A stretch of DNA of 47,555 bases from NCBI GenBank assembly GCA_964421755.1, contig CAYQYP010000386.1, positions 1-47,555 on the forward strand, given 5' to 3'. Below, one piece after another: positions 1-7,069 of this stretch (position 1 is its first letter; each line of letters starts with the position of its first letter). A program made the position numbers and the translations under genes. A model generated the notes under the pieces. It had not been told where the DNA came from. It made no database searches and saw only the letters and a program-made list of their open reading frames with translations. The stretch is from CAVUUN01 sp964421755. GTDB taxonomy: Bacteria > Acidobacteriota > UBA6911 > RPQK01.

Positions 1-522
1 GACCAGGGAGACTACCTTCAGGCAGTCAAGGAATGGGAAAACGCCCTGGAGTTGGCCCCCGGAAATCCCGGTGTTCGCCGGAGCCTGGCGCTCAGCCTCT
101 TCCTGAGCCGTAATTACGATCGGGCCAAGCCCCTGATTGACGACCTTCTAAAGGCGGATCCGACGTCGGCCGAGTTGAACTACCTGGCCGGCGAAATCCT
201 CCTGAGTCAGGAGAAGGCCGCCGAGGCGGTCCCGTTCCTTCAGAAAGCGGTTGCCGCCGACAAAGCCTTCATCCCCGGGCACAAGTCGCTCGGGCGAGCG
301 CTTCTCGCCTTGCAACAGCCGGCAAGAGCGGTACCCCACTTGGAAATCGCGTTGTCTGCCGACGAGGACGGAAGCGTTCACTACCAGCTTGCGCAGGCGC
401 TACGCGGCAGCGGCCAGCAGGAACGAGCTCGGGTAGCGCTGGAGAAATACCAGGAATTCCAGCGGAAAGACTTGGCCGAGAAGGCACGCCTGGAAAAGGA
501 AGCTGAAATCACCGCACCGTAG
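1..522 (+). CDS. TPR-repeat protein, 3' part only (5' end outside window)
   Basis: The reading frame is open from base 1 and stops at 520-522, so 173 residues of a longer protein are visible. They are helical repeats of tetratricopeptide type: recurring A-L-x-L-x-P-x-N and YLAGEIL / GHKSLGRALLAL / HYQLAQAL helices with about 34-residue spacing. TPR arrays bind partner proteins and the family says nothing of a specific reaction. The tail after about residue 155 is charged (RKDLAEKARLEKEAE) and probably ends the last helix or a short coiled coil. In Acidobacteriota such proteins are often exported, but the N-terminus is missing, so location cannot be judged. It converges with the GWxTD gene at 816-2489. 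The spacer is an inverted pair of short-repeat arrays starting three bases after the stop. Confidence 0.8.
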   Translation, partial: DQGDYLQAVKEWENALELAPGNPGVRRSLALSLFLSRNYDRAKPLIDDLLKADPTSAELNYLAGEILLSQEKAAEAVPFLQKAVAADKAFIPGHKSLGRALLALQQPARAVPHLEIALSADEDGSVHYQLAQALRGSGQQERARVALEKYQEFQRKDLAEKARLEKEAEITAP

Positions 523-524
523 CT

Positions 525-866
525 GGTCAGCAGGCAGCGGGCAGAGGTCAGCAGGCAGCGGGCAGAGGTCAGCAGGCAGCGGGCAGACGGCAGCGGGCAG
601 AGGGCAGCGGGCAGACGGCAGCGGGTAGAGGGAGAAGGACGGTCATGAGGAAAAGGGCAAACGAAGTCAGGGCCAAAGCGCGGCAACGGAAATCAGGGAA
701 TGTTCCTGTCCTCTTCCACCTGCCGTCTGCCCGCTGACCTCTGCCCTCTGCCAGCTGACCTCTGCCCGCTGCCAGCTGACCTCTGCCCGCTGCCTGCTGA
801 CCGCTGCCGTCTGGATCAGGGCCGCTCGGCGCTACCCGCTGCCGTCTGCCCGCTGCCCTCTGTCAA
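525..866. repeat. Inverted pair of short tandem arrays (CAGCGGGCAGAGGT / complement)
   Basis: Left arm 525-630 is built of CAGCGGGCAG, GAGGTCAG and ACGGCAG units with about 7 and 14 base periods. Right arm 718-866 is the reverse complement type (CTGCCCGCTG, ACCTCTGC). The arms face each other across about 90 bases between two convergent genes, so the transcript of either strand could form a long imperfect hairpin. The right arm runs into the 3' end of the minus-strand GWxTD gene and encodes its last residues. The same unit type returns at 13801-13884, 14953-15075 and 18443-18484. Confidence 0.9.
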
Positions 867-2489
867 CGCCAGCATCTTCTCCTCGACGATCGTGAAATCG
901 TTGCCTGCTTTCACCGACTCCTTTCGGGTCAGATCAGTGACCTCGATCTCGATTCGGTATTTTCCGGGGTCGAGTCCCTCAAGCGTCAAATGTTTCATCA
1001 GCACAATGCGTTGGGGTGAGAAGAACTGGGTGGATTCGCCGTTTTCATCGACCGCCTGGCGCAGCAGTTGGTCGCCACTGAACAGGCGGTACGTGACTCG
1101 GAGCGAAGGGGCGAGCGTCGACTGGTCGAGCGCGGCGTTGTAAACCTGGAAGTAGATACCCAGCGGCATTCGCGGGCTGAAGATCCGGTGGATATTCGGG
1201 CGCACCTTGACGTCGCCGATCACGAACATCTGGTCGCCGTCCGGTATAGCGGGTAACGGCTGAATCGCGTCGGAGACTACGAGAGAGCTGCCGACCAACC
1301 GCTCCGGTGCGAAGGCCGGCGGGATCAGGGCCTGTTGCACCACGCCGACCTTGCCGTCGTTCAGGTCCTTCAGGACGAGATCGATCCGGTACCGTCCGCG
1401 GGCGTCCAGCGGGATCACCTTCTGGTACATGGATGATTTTTGCTGACCGACGCTGAACTGATCTTCGCGAAACGAGGTGATCATCGTGTCCTCGAATTCG
1501 AGGACAATCCGCTTGGTCATCGACGTGATGATCCCGTAAAGAGCTATCCGGGCTGTCTGGTATCCGGACTGTGGCCGGAAGTTGAGGTTCTGGTTTCGGA
1601 TCCGAATCGTCAGGGGAACAAGGACCTGGCTTTCGTTCAGACGGAAGTAGTCCTCGTAGACGTCAAAGGGCAAGTTGGCATAGCGGACGTCGACTTTGAC
1701 GACCTCCTTCAGGTCCGGGTACTTGAGTGCCGGCGGAGCCTGGACTTTGGCGAAGGTCTCGTAGCGGGCAAACGGCATGTCTTTGACGCGGCTGTACATG
1801 TCTCGGCCCGGGCCAAATCCGCCGCCCATGTACGCGGCCCGGTCGGAACGCCGCGCCTGCCCTGTCTGCTCAGCCAAGGTTCGTCCCGCCCCCGGGAACT
1901 GCAGAAGTGCATCCTTCTCCCAGGGAAAGACAGCCAGCTGGAATTTGTCTGTGAACGTGGTGTCCACGAATTCAAGTACTACGTCGTCCCCCAATCCCTC
2001 GATGTGCCGGTAGCGCCAGCGTTCGAAGGGATACGTCGACGTCGTCCCTCCGCCCTCGTTGATATCGCGCTGGTAGAATCCGCCGGAGGGCCGCGATTCA
2101 ATCGAGTCCGGAGGGCCGTGGAGAATGTAGACCCTGCCGCGGTCCGTCATCCAGCCGGCATCGCCGCTGGTGAATTTGTCGTTCGCGTATGCGATGCGGC
2201 GGTAATGCTCTTCCTTGAATTCATTGCCCGCAGTTCGGGGGTCGGGATCGCGCCGGTGCCAGAATTGTTCGATGAACTGTTCTTTTTCCTCGTCGGTGGT
2301 AAGCTTCTCGAAAACCGACTTTTCTTCGGGGGAGATGATGTAGACGACATCCTGCTTGAGCCACTGCCTGTAATGGTCTTTGGATTCCTCTTCGCGAGCC
2401 GCCTGTCCGGCGTCCTGGGCAAAGCAAACGGAATACGCCGTGCAGAAAAGGACCAGGAAGACGAACCTGGTAATTGCGTTCGAAAGCAT
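816..2489 (-). CDS. GWxTD domain-containing protein, secreted
   Basis: A 557-residue protein. Residues 1-25 form a signal peptide (hydrophobic RFVFLVLFCTAYSVCFA, then Q). The diagnostic GWMTD motif is at about 112-116, followed by RGRVYILHGPPD, as in the GWxTD family. This family is common in Acidobacteriota and related phyla and its function is not established. The rest looks beta-rich and ends in an IEIEVTDLTRKESV segment like other GWxTD proteins. I chose ATG 2489, five bases after a GAGAG, over the upstream in-frame ATG 2528 because the signal peptide begins there. The C-terminal residues (about TEGSGQTAAGSAERP) and the stop come from the CTGCCCGCTG repeat array, so the original 3' end was probably altered by the repeat. 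It is convergent with the TPR gene and divergent from the isomerase at 2629. Confidence 0.85.
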   Translation of the reverse strand: MLSNAITRFVFLVLFCTAYSVCFAQDAGQAAREEESKDHYRQWLKQDVVYIISPEEKSVFEKLTTDEEKEQFIEQFWHRRDPDPRTAGNEFKEEHYRRIAYANDKFTSGDAGWMTDRGRVYILHGPPDSIESRPSGGFYQRDINEGGGTTSTYPFERWRYRHIEGLGDDVVLEFVDTTFTDKFQLAVFPWEKDALLQFPGAGRTLAEQTGQARRSDRAAYMGGGFGPGRDMYSRVKDMPFARYETFAKVQAPPALKYPDLKEVVKVDVRYANLPFDVYEDYFRLNESQVLVPLTIRIRNQNLNFRPQSGYQTARIALYGIITSMTKRIVLEFEDTMITSFREDQFSVGQQKSSMYQKVIPLDARGRYRIDLVLKDLNDGKVGVVQQALIPPAFAPERLVGSSLVVSDAIQPLPAIPDGDQMFVIGDVKVRPNIHRIFSPRMPLGIYFQVYNAALDQSTLAPSLRVTYRLFSGDQLLRQAVDENGESTQFFSPQRIVLMKHLTLEGLDPGKYRIEIEVTDLTRKESVKAGNDFTIVEEKMLALTEGSGQTAAGSAERP

Positions 2490-2628
2490 GTTTCTCTCGG
2501 TGAAGTCGGCCCGCTTCCAGCGGGACATGTCCGACTTGGAAGTCGGACCTACTGTTAACGCCTGGGTATGTGCCCGTCTGAAAGTATTATATCTTAGGCG
2601 CCGTAGCCATCATCTAAAGGAGCAGAGG
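2490..2628. promoter_or_regulatory. Divergent promoter region with a 9-bp-arm palindrome
   Basis: This 139-base spacer separates the divergent GWxTD and isomerase genes and must carry both promoters. A perfect inverted repeat lies at 2529-2548 (GTCCGACTT-GG-AAGTCGGAC), central enough to be a shared operator or the remnant of a dispersed repeat. A TATTAT at 2585-2590 is a possible -10 for the plus gene, but no good -35 precedes it. A clear AAAGGAG Shine-Dalgarno at 2616-2622 sits six bases before ATG 2629. Confidence 0.45.
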
Positions 2629-3462
2629 ATGAACAGAAGGGCATTTCTTGCAACAAGCGTCGGTTCAACGATCGCGTTCCAGTTCCTCCGGCAGGATGCA
2701 TTTGGCGCGAAGGTCAAGAAGATCGGTCTGCAGCTGTACACCGTCCGGAATGAGATGGAAAAGGACTTCGAGGGCACCCTGGCCCGCGTGGCCGAAATCG
2801 GGTATGACGAGGTCGAGTTCGCCGGGTACTTCAACAAGACGCCGCAGGAGGTCAAGCAACTCCTGAAGAAGAACCGCCTGAAATCACCGTCGTCGCACGT
2901 CAGCTTGGAACAGATGGAAAAAGATCTGGCCAAGGAGATCGCCACGGCCAAGATCCTGGGTCAGAAGTATCTGGTCTGCCCGTTCCTCGCGGACAACCGC
3001 AGGAGAACGATCGACGACTACAAGAAGCTCGCTGAGCTGTTCAACAAGTTTGGGGCTGATTGCCGCAAGGCGGGACTCCAGTTCGCTTACCACAATCACG
3101 CCTTCGAGTTCGAGGCGAAAGATGGGCAGATGCCCTTCGACGTGCTTCTGCAGAACACCGACCCCAAGCTCGTTCAGATGGAGTTGGATTTGTACTGGAC
3201 CGTGAAGGCCAAGCAAGACCCGGTTGCCTACTTCAACAAATACCCGGGCCGGTTCGCGCTTGTCCACGTCAAGGATATGGACAAGACCCCTCAGCAGAAT
3301 TTTGCCGAGGTGGGAACCGGTTCCATGGACTTCAAGACGATCTTCCAGGCGTCGAAGAAGGGTGGAATCAAGCACTATATCGTGGAGCAGGATCGGACGC
3401 CGGGAAACCCGTTCGATTCAATCAAGATCAGCCACGACTACCTGACCAGGTTCGTGTACTAG
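2629..3462 (+). CDS. Tat-exported sugar-phosphate isomerase/epimerase-like TIM barrel
   Basis: A 277-residue protein of the xylose-isomerase-like TIM-barrel superfamily (AP endonuclease 2 fold). It opens with MNRRAFLATS, a twin-arginine motif followed by a hydrophobic stretch, so it is probably exported folded through Tat. The barrel begins at IGLQLYTVRNEM. The expected metal and active-site residues appear in order: YHNHAFEF, MELDLYW, LVHVKDMD and IVEQDR. Relatives isomerise or epimerise sugars or keto-sugars, and the substrate cannot be told here. The start is fixed by AAAGGAG six bases upstream and by the Tat motif. The gene stands alone, followed by a dispersed palindrome. It is a third member, outside the main locus, of the isomerase set seen at 9421 and 12878. 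Confidence 0.85.
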   Translation: MNRRAFLATSVGSTIAFQFLRQDAFGAKVKKIGLQLYTVRNEMEKDFEGTLARVAEIGYDEVEFAGYFNKTPQEVKQLLKKNRLKSPSSHVSLEQMEKDLAKEIATAKILGQKYLVCPFLADNRRRTIDDYKKLAELFNKFGADCRKAGLQFAYHNHAFEFEAKDGQMPFDVLLQNTDPKLVQMELDLYWTVKAKQDPVAYFNKYPGRFALVHVKDMDKTPQQNFAEVGTGSMDFKTIFQASKKGGIKHYIVEQDRTPGNPFDSIKISHDYLTRFVY

Positions 3463-3492
3463 GGGCGATGCCTGTGATCTAGCGGTTGGGTC

Positions 3493-3623
3493 TGCAAGGG
3501 CTGGCCGAAAAGCGGCGGATTCTGAAAGGCGAATCCGCCCTACGACCGCTCGCCGTGCGGAAGCGTTGAGTCGTAGGGCGGATTCGCCTTTCAGAATCCG
3601 CCGCTTTTCGGCCAGCCCTTGCA
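3493..3623. repeat. Dispersed palindrome, GCGGCGGATTC family, copy A
   Basis: A long inverted repeat with about 53-base arms. The left arm runs TGCAAGGGCTGGCCGAAAAG...CCCTACGAC, the right arm is its complement, and a loop of about 23 bases lies around 3546-3570. The core (GCCGAAAAGCGGCGGATTCTGAA, then GAATCCGCCCTACGAC) recurs at 18506-18626 and 26921-27057, and in a shortened form at 12788-12863. It carries no open gene. It lies 30 bases after the isomerase stop, so it may act as a transcript-end structure. The origin as a non-autonomous mobile palindrome is inferred. Confidence 0.92.
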
Positions 3624-3652
3624 CCTCTCAGGCCCTTGAGTCGCGGTCGTTT

Positions 3653-4264
3653 TCACTCTACCTGCAGCCCCGGGTCGGTCTCGTAGGCTGAACCCAGCCG
3701 GCACAGCTCCTCGAGCACCAGGGTAAACAGCTCGAACAGCTGGCGCAGTCGTTCTTTGTCCTTGATCACTCCGAGGGTCTCGAAATAAAGCTCGTCGACC
3801 CCTTCGGGAAAGGTTTGCCTGAACCAGCCTTCGTCATCTTTCACTTCGAACCTTATGTCGGGCTGGCTCTGGATCAGCTGCTTGATCTTTGTGTTCATCA
3901 GCAGGTTGCGGATCATCTCCAGCCCCCCCTGAATGATGAACTGGTCGTCAAAGAACGAGTCACCGATCTGCAGATCCTGAACGCCGAACAGCTTGCCCAG
4001 CCAGCTGAAGACGTTCTTTCGGTAAATGCAAAACCGAAAGCCGTCCCGATTGACGTAGGGGGCTCTGATCCGGGTAAACGTCAGGGGCGTCTTCCCCGCC
4101 ATCACCACGTATGTGTCCAGCGTAATCGTCCATTGTCGATGAGCGAGGGTAATCCGTCCCGATTTCGTGAACCCGGACTCCTGGAAGTCGGCACCTATCT
4201 CGGCGCTCAGCTGGCGCCAGATCTCGTCTTTGCTGGGACCAAACAGCTCTCGCAAGATTCCCAT
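3653..4264 (-). CDS. Uncharacterised protein, 203 aa
   Basis: I do not recognise this gene with certainty. It is a soluble protein without signal peptide or membrane segment. It starts MGILRELFGPSKDEIWRQL, with a beta-rich middle (ITLAHRQWTITLDTY, TFTRIRAPYVNRDGFRFCIY). Around residues 105-130 it has FDDQFIIQGG...IRNLLMNTKIK, a pattern that reminds me of DUF3137-like proteins; this is only a weak resemblance. The C-terminal half is helical and acidic. The start is the only ATG that keeps the whole conserved-looking N-terminus. It is flanked by two unrelated dispersed palindromes and by genes in other orientations, so context gives no clue. Confidence 0.7.
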   Translation of the reverse strand: MGILRELFGPSKDEIWRQLSAEIGADFQESGFTKSGRITLAHRQWTITLDTYVVMAGKTPLTFTRIRAPYVNRDGFRFCIYRKNVFSWLGKLFGVQDLQIGDSFFDDQFIIQGGLEMIRNLLMNTKIKQLIQSQPDIRFEVKDDEGWFRQTFPEGVDELYFETLGVIKDKERLRQLFELFTLVLEELCRLGSAYETDPGLQVE

Positions 4265-4297
4265 GGTTGTCCCCCCCGATTTCCGATTGCGGATGCG

Positions 4298-4387
4298 GTG
4301 ATTTCGGGGACATGATACTTAATTCCCAATCCGCGAGCGGCTACGAACAGTCAGCGAAGGAATTAAATTTCGTGTCCCCGAAATCAC
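4298..4387. repeat. REPIN-like palindrome, GGAATTAAG/GTGTCCCC family, copy 1
   Basis: Arms GTGATTTCGGGGACA...TACTTAATTCC (4298-4325) and GGAATTAAATTTCGTGTCCC...ATCAC (4359-4387) pair over nearly 30 bases around a variable centre. The same arms with different centres occur at 23071-23146 and 33544-33626. Size, conserved ends and variable loop resemble REP doublets (REPINs), which elsewhere are moved by RAYT transposases of the IS200 type. No such gene is in the window. Confidence 0.88.
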
Positions 4388-4475
4388 GGACCTGACCAAC
4401 CGAACGCTTTTGGCGCAAGCTCCGTGGCCTGAAAATCAGCAAACTAGACAATCCGCAATCCGAAACCCGCAATCG

Positions 4476-6011
4476 TCAGTGTCTTTTGGAACTGGGCAAT
4501 CTGTTGATCCGTTCGGCCGGAGGGCGGCGAACAGGAGATTTCTCGCGGACCTCCTTGACGATCAGATCCCGGATGACCAGCCCGGTGTCTTTCTTGTTGG
4601 CGCCGTCGGTCAGGATCTCGGAAGCGCCAAAAGCAAGATAGTTGTTGGTTGCGACCATGTAAGTACGGCCCGGGTCCAGCTGCCGGCCATTCATCCGGAC
4701 CTCGACCCCGGTCACGCTGCCGCCTGCCTCCGCCCGCCAACTGGCACTGATTCCGGAGACATAAAGAGGCGTTTGCCTGAGGAGCTCAACGATCTGGCGA
4801 CCGGTCAACTCGACCGTGATCAGCGTGTTGTCAAAGGGCATGACGCGGTAAATATCGGCCATCGTCAGCGTGCCCTTGTGCAGTTCGGTTCGAATCCCGC
4901 CCGGGTTTTGCACCGCGATTTCGGCCCCGGCCGCCCTGCACATGATTTCGTTGATAAATGAGCCCAGCGCTGGCTGATCGAGGTCATCCGCGGCCTCACC
5001 GATCTGTTGTCCCATGACTTGCTGGACGCGCTCCTGGTAAGGGCGCAGCACCTGGAGGACTGCCTCGTCCTCACCCGTCTGGGATACATCGAGATCGATA
5101 AGCCGGCTGGCCGCCGATCTCAACCGACCTGACTGTTCGTCGAACTCGAGTTCGACCCGGCTGGTCGATGCAAGGGTTTGGTAGCTCTCCACGATGAGTG
5201 TTCCGCTGACCGGGTCTCGGAAGCCCTCCTCGAGACCTGTGTGGTAGTGACCCCCGAGAATAACGTCGATGCCCGGCACCGCACGCGCAATGGCGAGTGT
5301 GTCCGGCGGCAATCCCGGGTCCTGATCACGGGATACTCTAAGACGCTTGACCGAGAGGGAGTCGCTGATGCCGCCGTGCACCAGAAGTACCAGCGCGTCG
5401 ACTCCGTGTCTGCGGATTTCAGGCACGAGCCGAGCAGCCGTCGACAGCTCGGGTTGGAATTCCAGACCCTCCACGTTGGCCCGGACCGTCTGGGTAGGGG
5501 TCGTGGAGTTTGCGAGGCCCAGGATTCCGAGCTTTCTGCCGCCCACTTCGATGATCACGTACGGCCTGATGTAGTCGGGCAACAGGCCCGTTTCCTTCAC
5601 CCGGATGTTCGCGGCCAGGAGGGCAAACCTGGCAGCCCCGGCGAGTCGCCTGAGATTCTGCTCCCCGTAATCGTATTCGTGATTCCCGAGCGCCAGGGCA
5701 CGGTAGCCGACAAGGTTCATCAGGTCAACCGAGGCCATCCCTTTGGAGAAGTTACCTTCGGGCGTTCCCTGGAACAGGTCGCCGGAATCGAGAAGGATGT
5801 TCGGAAGTGCTTCCTTCTTCACCAGCGCTGCGAGCGCGGCATACCCTCCCAGGACTCGAGATGCCCCTGGCTCCGGCCCGGAAACGCGCCGCGAGGTATA
5901 CCAACCGTGGATATCGCTGGTGTGGTAAATCACGACCGACTGCCCGAGCAAGCCGGTGATCAGGAGAAGGGAAACGACAAGCGCGCAGACGATTGACCGT
6001 GCTCCAGACAT
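4476..6011 (-). CDS. Secreted 5'-nucleotidase / metallophosphoesterase (UshA-like)
   Basis: A 511-residue protein with a signal peptide (ALVVSLLLITGLLGQ) and the two-domain layout of bacterial 5'-nucleotidases. The N-terminal metallophosphoesterase domain shows HTSDIHG (D33, H35), SGDLFQG (about 76-82), GNHEYD (109-114), LVHGG and GGHYHTG. The C-terminal substrate-binding domain shows NPGGIRTEL, MPFDNTLI and ATNNYLAFG. Such enzymes hydrolyse nucleotides or UDP-sugars in the periplasm to recover nucleosides and phosphate. I prefer ATG 6011, seven bases after a GAGG. An in-frame GTG at 6023 would overlap the fabL stop by four bases (GTGA). Either way the gene follows fabL directly and is probably cotranscribed and translationally coupled, though no functional link is obvious. 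Confidence 0.9.
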   Translation of the reverse strand: MSGARSIVCALVVSLLLITGLLGQSVVIYHTSDIHGWYTSRRVSGPEPGASRVLGGYAALAALVKKEALPNILLDSGDLFQGTPEGNFSKGMASVDLMNLVGYRALALGNHEYDYGEQNLRRLAGAARFALLAANIRVKETGLLPDYIRPYVIIEVGGRKLGILGLANSTTPTQTVRANVEGLEFQPELSTAARLVPEIRRHGVDALVLLVHGGISDSLSVKRLRVSRDQDPGLPPDTLAIARAVPGIDVILGGHYHTGLEEGFRDPVSGTLIVESYQTLASTSRVELEFDEQSGRLRSAASRLIDLDVSQTGEDEAVLQVLRPYQERVQQVMGQQIGEAADDLDQPALGSFINEIMCRAAGAEIAVQNPGGIRTELHKGTLTMADIYRVMPFDNTLITVELTGRQIVELLRQTPLYVSGISASWRAEAGGSVTGVEVRMNGRQLDPGRTYMVATNNYLAFGASEILTDGANKKDTGLVIRDLIVKEVREKSPVRRPPAERINRLPSSKRH

Positions 6012-6019
6012 GCAAATCC

Positions 6020-6784
6020 TCACGCGATGATCGAATAGCCGCCGTCCACGACCAGGGTCTGGCCGCGAATCATGCTGGCGAAATCAGTGCAAAGAAAAAC
6101 AACGGCATTGGCCACGTCCTGTGGCGTGATCAAGCGGCCGGCGGGAGTTCGGCGACGGGATTCCTCGAGGAGCTGTTCCCGGTTCGGGAAGTGTTTCAAC
6201 GCATCCGTATCAACCGTTCCAGCTGATACCGCGTTGACCCTGACCCCCTTGGGCGCCAGCTCCGCGGCCAGGTGCCGCACCATCGATTCCAGGGCGGCCT
6301 TTGAAGCCCCTACCAGCGTGTAGTTCGGGATGGCGCGGACCGCACCGAGCGACGACACGGCGACAACGGTCTTTTCGCCCCCTTGAGTTGAGGGGAGGGC
6401 CAGAAGTCCCTGGACTAGCGGTAGCAGCGCACCTGCGTTGATGTTCATCGTCCAGCCGAGATGGTGAAGCGACAGTTCTTCGACTGGTTTGAGAACACCG
6501 GAGGCCGCGTTGGAGATCAGGACGTCAAGCTTGCCCCACGTCTCGCGGATCTCGTCAAACATGCGAGCGACGTGCTCCTCGTCGGCGACGTTTCCACGCA
6601 GCAGCAAGGCTTTGACCCCATACGCCTCGATGTCGCGGGCCACTTGCTCGGCCGGGGCTCGGTGGCGAAGGAAGTTGATGGCGACGTCCGCCCCGTTGCG
6701 CGCAAACGATAGAGCGATGGCGCGCCCTATTCCCCGCGATGCGCCTGTTACAAGAGCTTTTTTCCCTTTGAGCCCGAGTTCCAT
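6020..6784 (-). CDS. fabL: Enoyl-[acyl-carrier-protein] reductase, FabL type
   Basis: A 254-residue short-chain dehydrogenase. It matches remembered Bacillus FabL in several long blocks: NAASGVLKPVEEL, WTMNINAGALL, NAVSAGTVDTDALKHF, NREQLLEESRRRTPAGR and MIRGQTLVVDGG. The cofactor motif TGASRGIG is at 14-21. The active-site tyrosine and lysine are spaced Y-x6-K (YTLVGASK), as in enoyl reductases, instead of the Y-x3-K of ketoreductases. It would reduce the enoyl-ACP double bond in the last step of each fatty-acid elongation round, probably with NADPH. FabL-type enzymes are associated with low triclosan sensitivity. It heads a two-gene unit with the nucleotidase and is preceded by a large short-repeat region. 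Confidence 0.9.
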   Translation of the reverse strand: MELGLKGKKALVTGASRGIGRAIALSFARNGADVAINFLRHRAPAEQVARDIEAYGVKALLLRGNVADEEHVARMFDEIRETWGKLDVLISNAASGVLKPVEELSLHHLGWTMNINAGALLPLVQGLLALPSTQGGEKTVVAVSSLGAVRAIPNYTLVGASKAALESMVRHLAAELAPKGVRVNAVSAGTVDTDALKHFPNREQLLEESRRRTPAGRLITPQDVANAVVFLCTDFASMIRGQTLVVDGGYSIIA

Positions 6785-6848
6785 CTGCTTTGCCTCCCGT
6801 GCCTTTTAACGATACTAAGCGGCTCGTGCGGAGGCAACTGGGAAAGAG

Positions 6849-7069
6849 AAGGAGACAAGGGAAGGGGAGAGGGGGAGACAAGGAGAGGGGGAGACAAGGA
6901 GAGAGGGAGGCGGGAGAGGAGACCCTTGGAGTGCGGACAAGATGTCCGCGCTCCAAGACAAGATCTCCGCGGTCCAAGACAAGATGTCCGGGCTCTTTGT
7001 CTCCCAGTCTCCTTGTCTCCCAGTCTCCTTGTCTCCCAGTCTCCCAGTCTCCCCGTCTCCCCGTCTCCG
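6849..7069. repeat. Inverted GGAGACAAG / CTTGTCTCC tandem arrays around three 22-base direct repeats
   Basis: Left arm 6849-6925 is made of GGAGACAAGG and GGGGAGAGG units. Right arm 6997-7069 is the complement (CAGTCTCCTTGTCTCC and shorter). Between them, 6936-6995 holds three near-identical units of type GACAAGATGTCCGCGCTCCAA, each with a small inner palindrome (GGACAAGATGTCC). The right arm ends at the stop codon of the Fe-S oxidoreductase (7070-7072). Similar arrays appear at 31251-31551 and 35132-35233. The GGACnnnnTGTCC unit also returns at 25790-25925 and once at 31483-31503. Confidence 0.9.

Noticed and set aside
1440..2558. 372-codon plus-strand ORF opposite the GWxTD gene
   Set aside because: Antisense shadow of a gene with clear family motif. 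The translation shows no domain and no ribosome-binding site.
5178..5996. 272-codon plus-strand ORF opposite the 5'-nucleotidase
   Set aside because: Antisense to a gene with all catalytic motifs. High GC produces long false frames.
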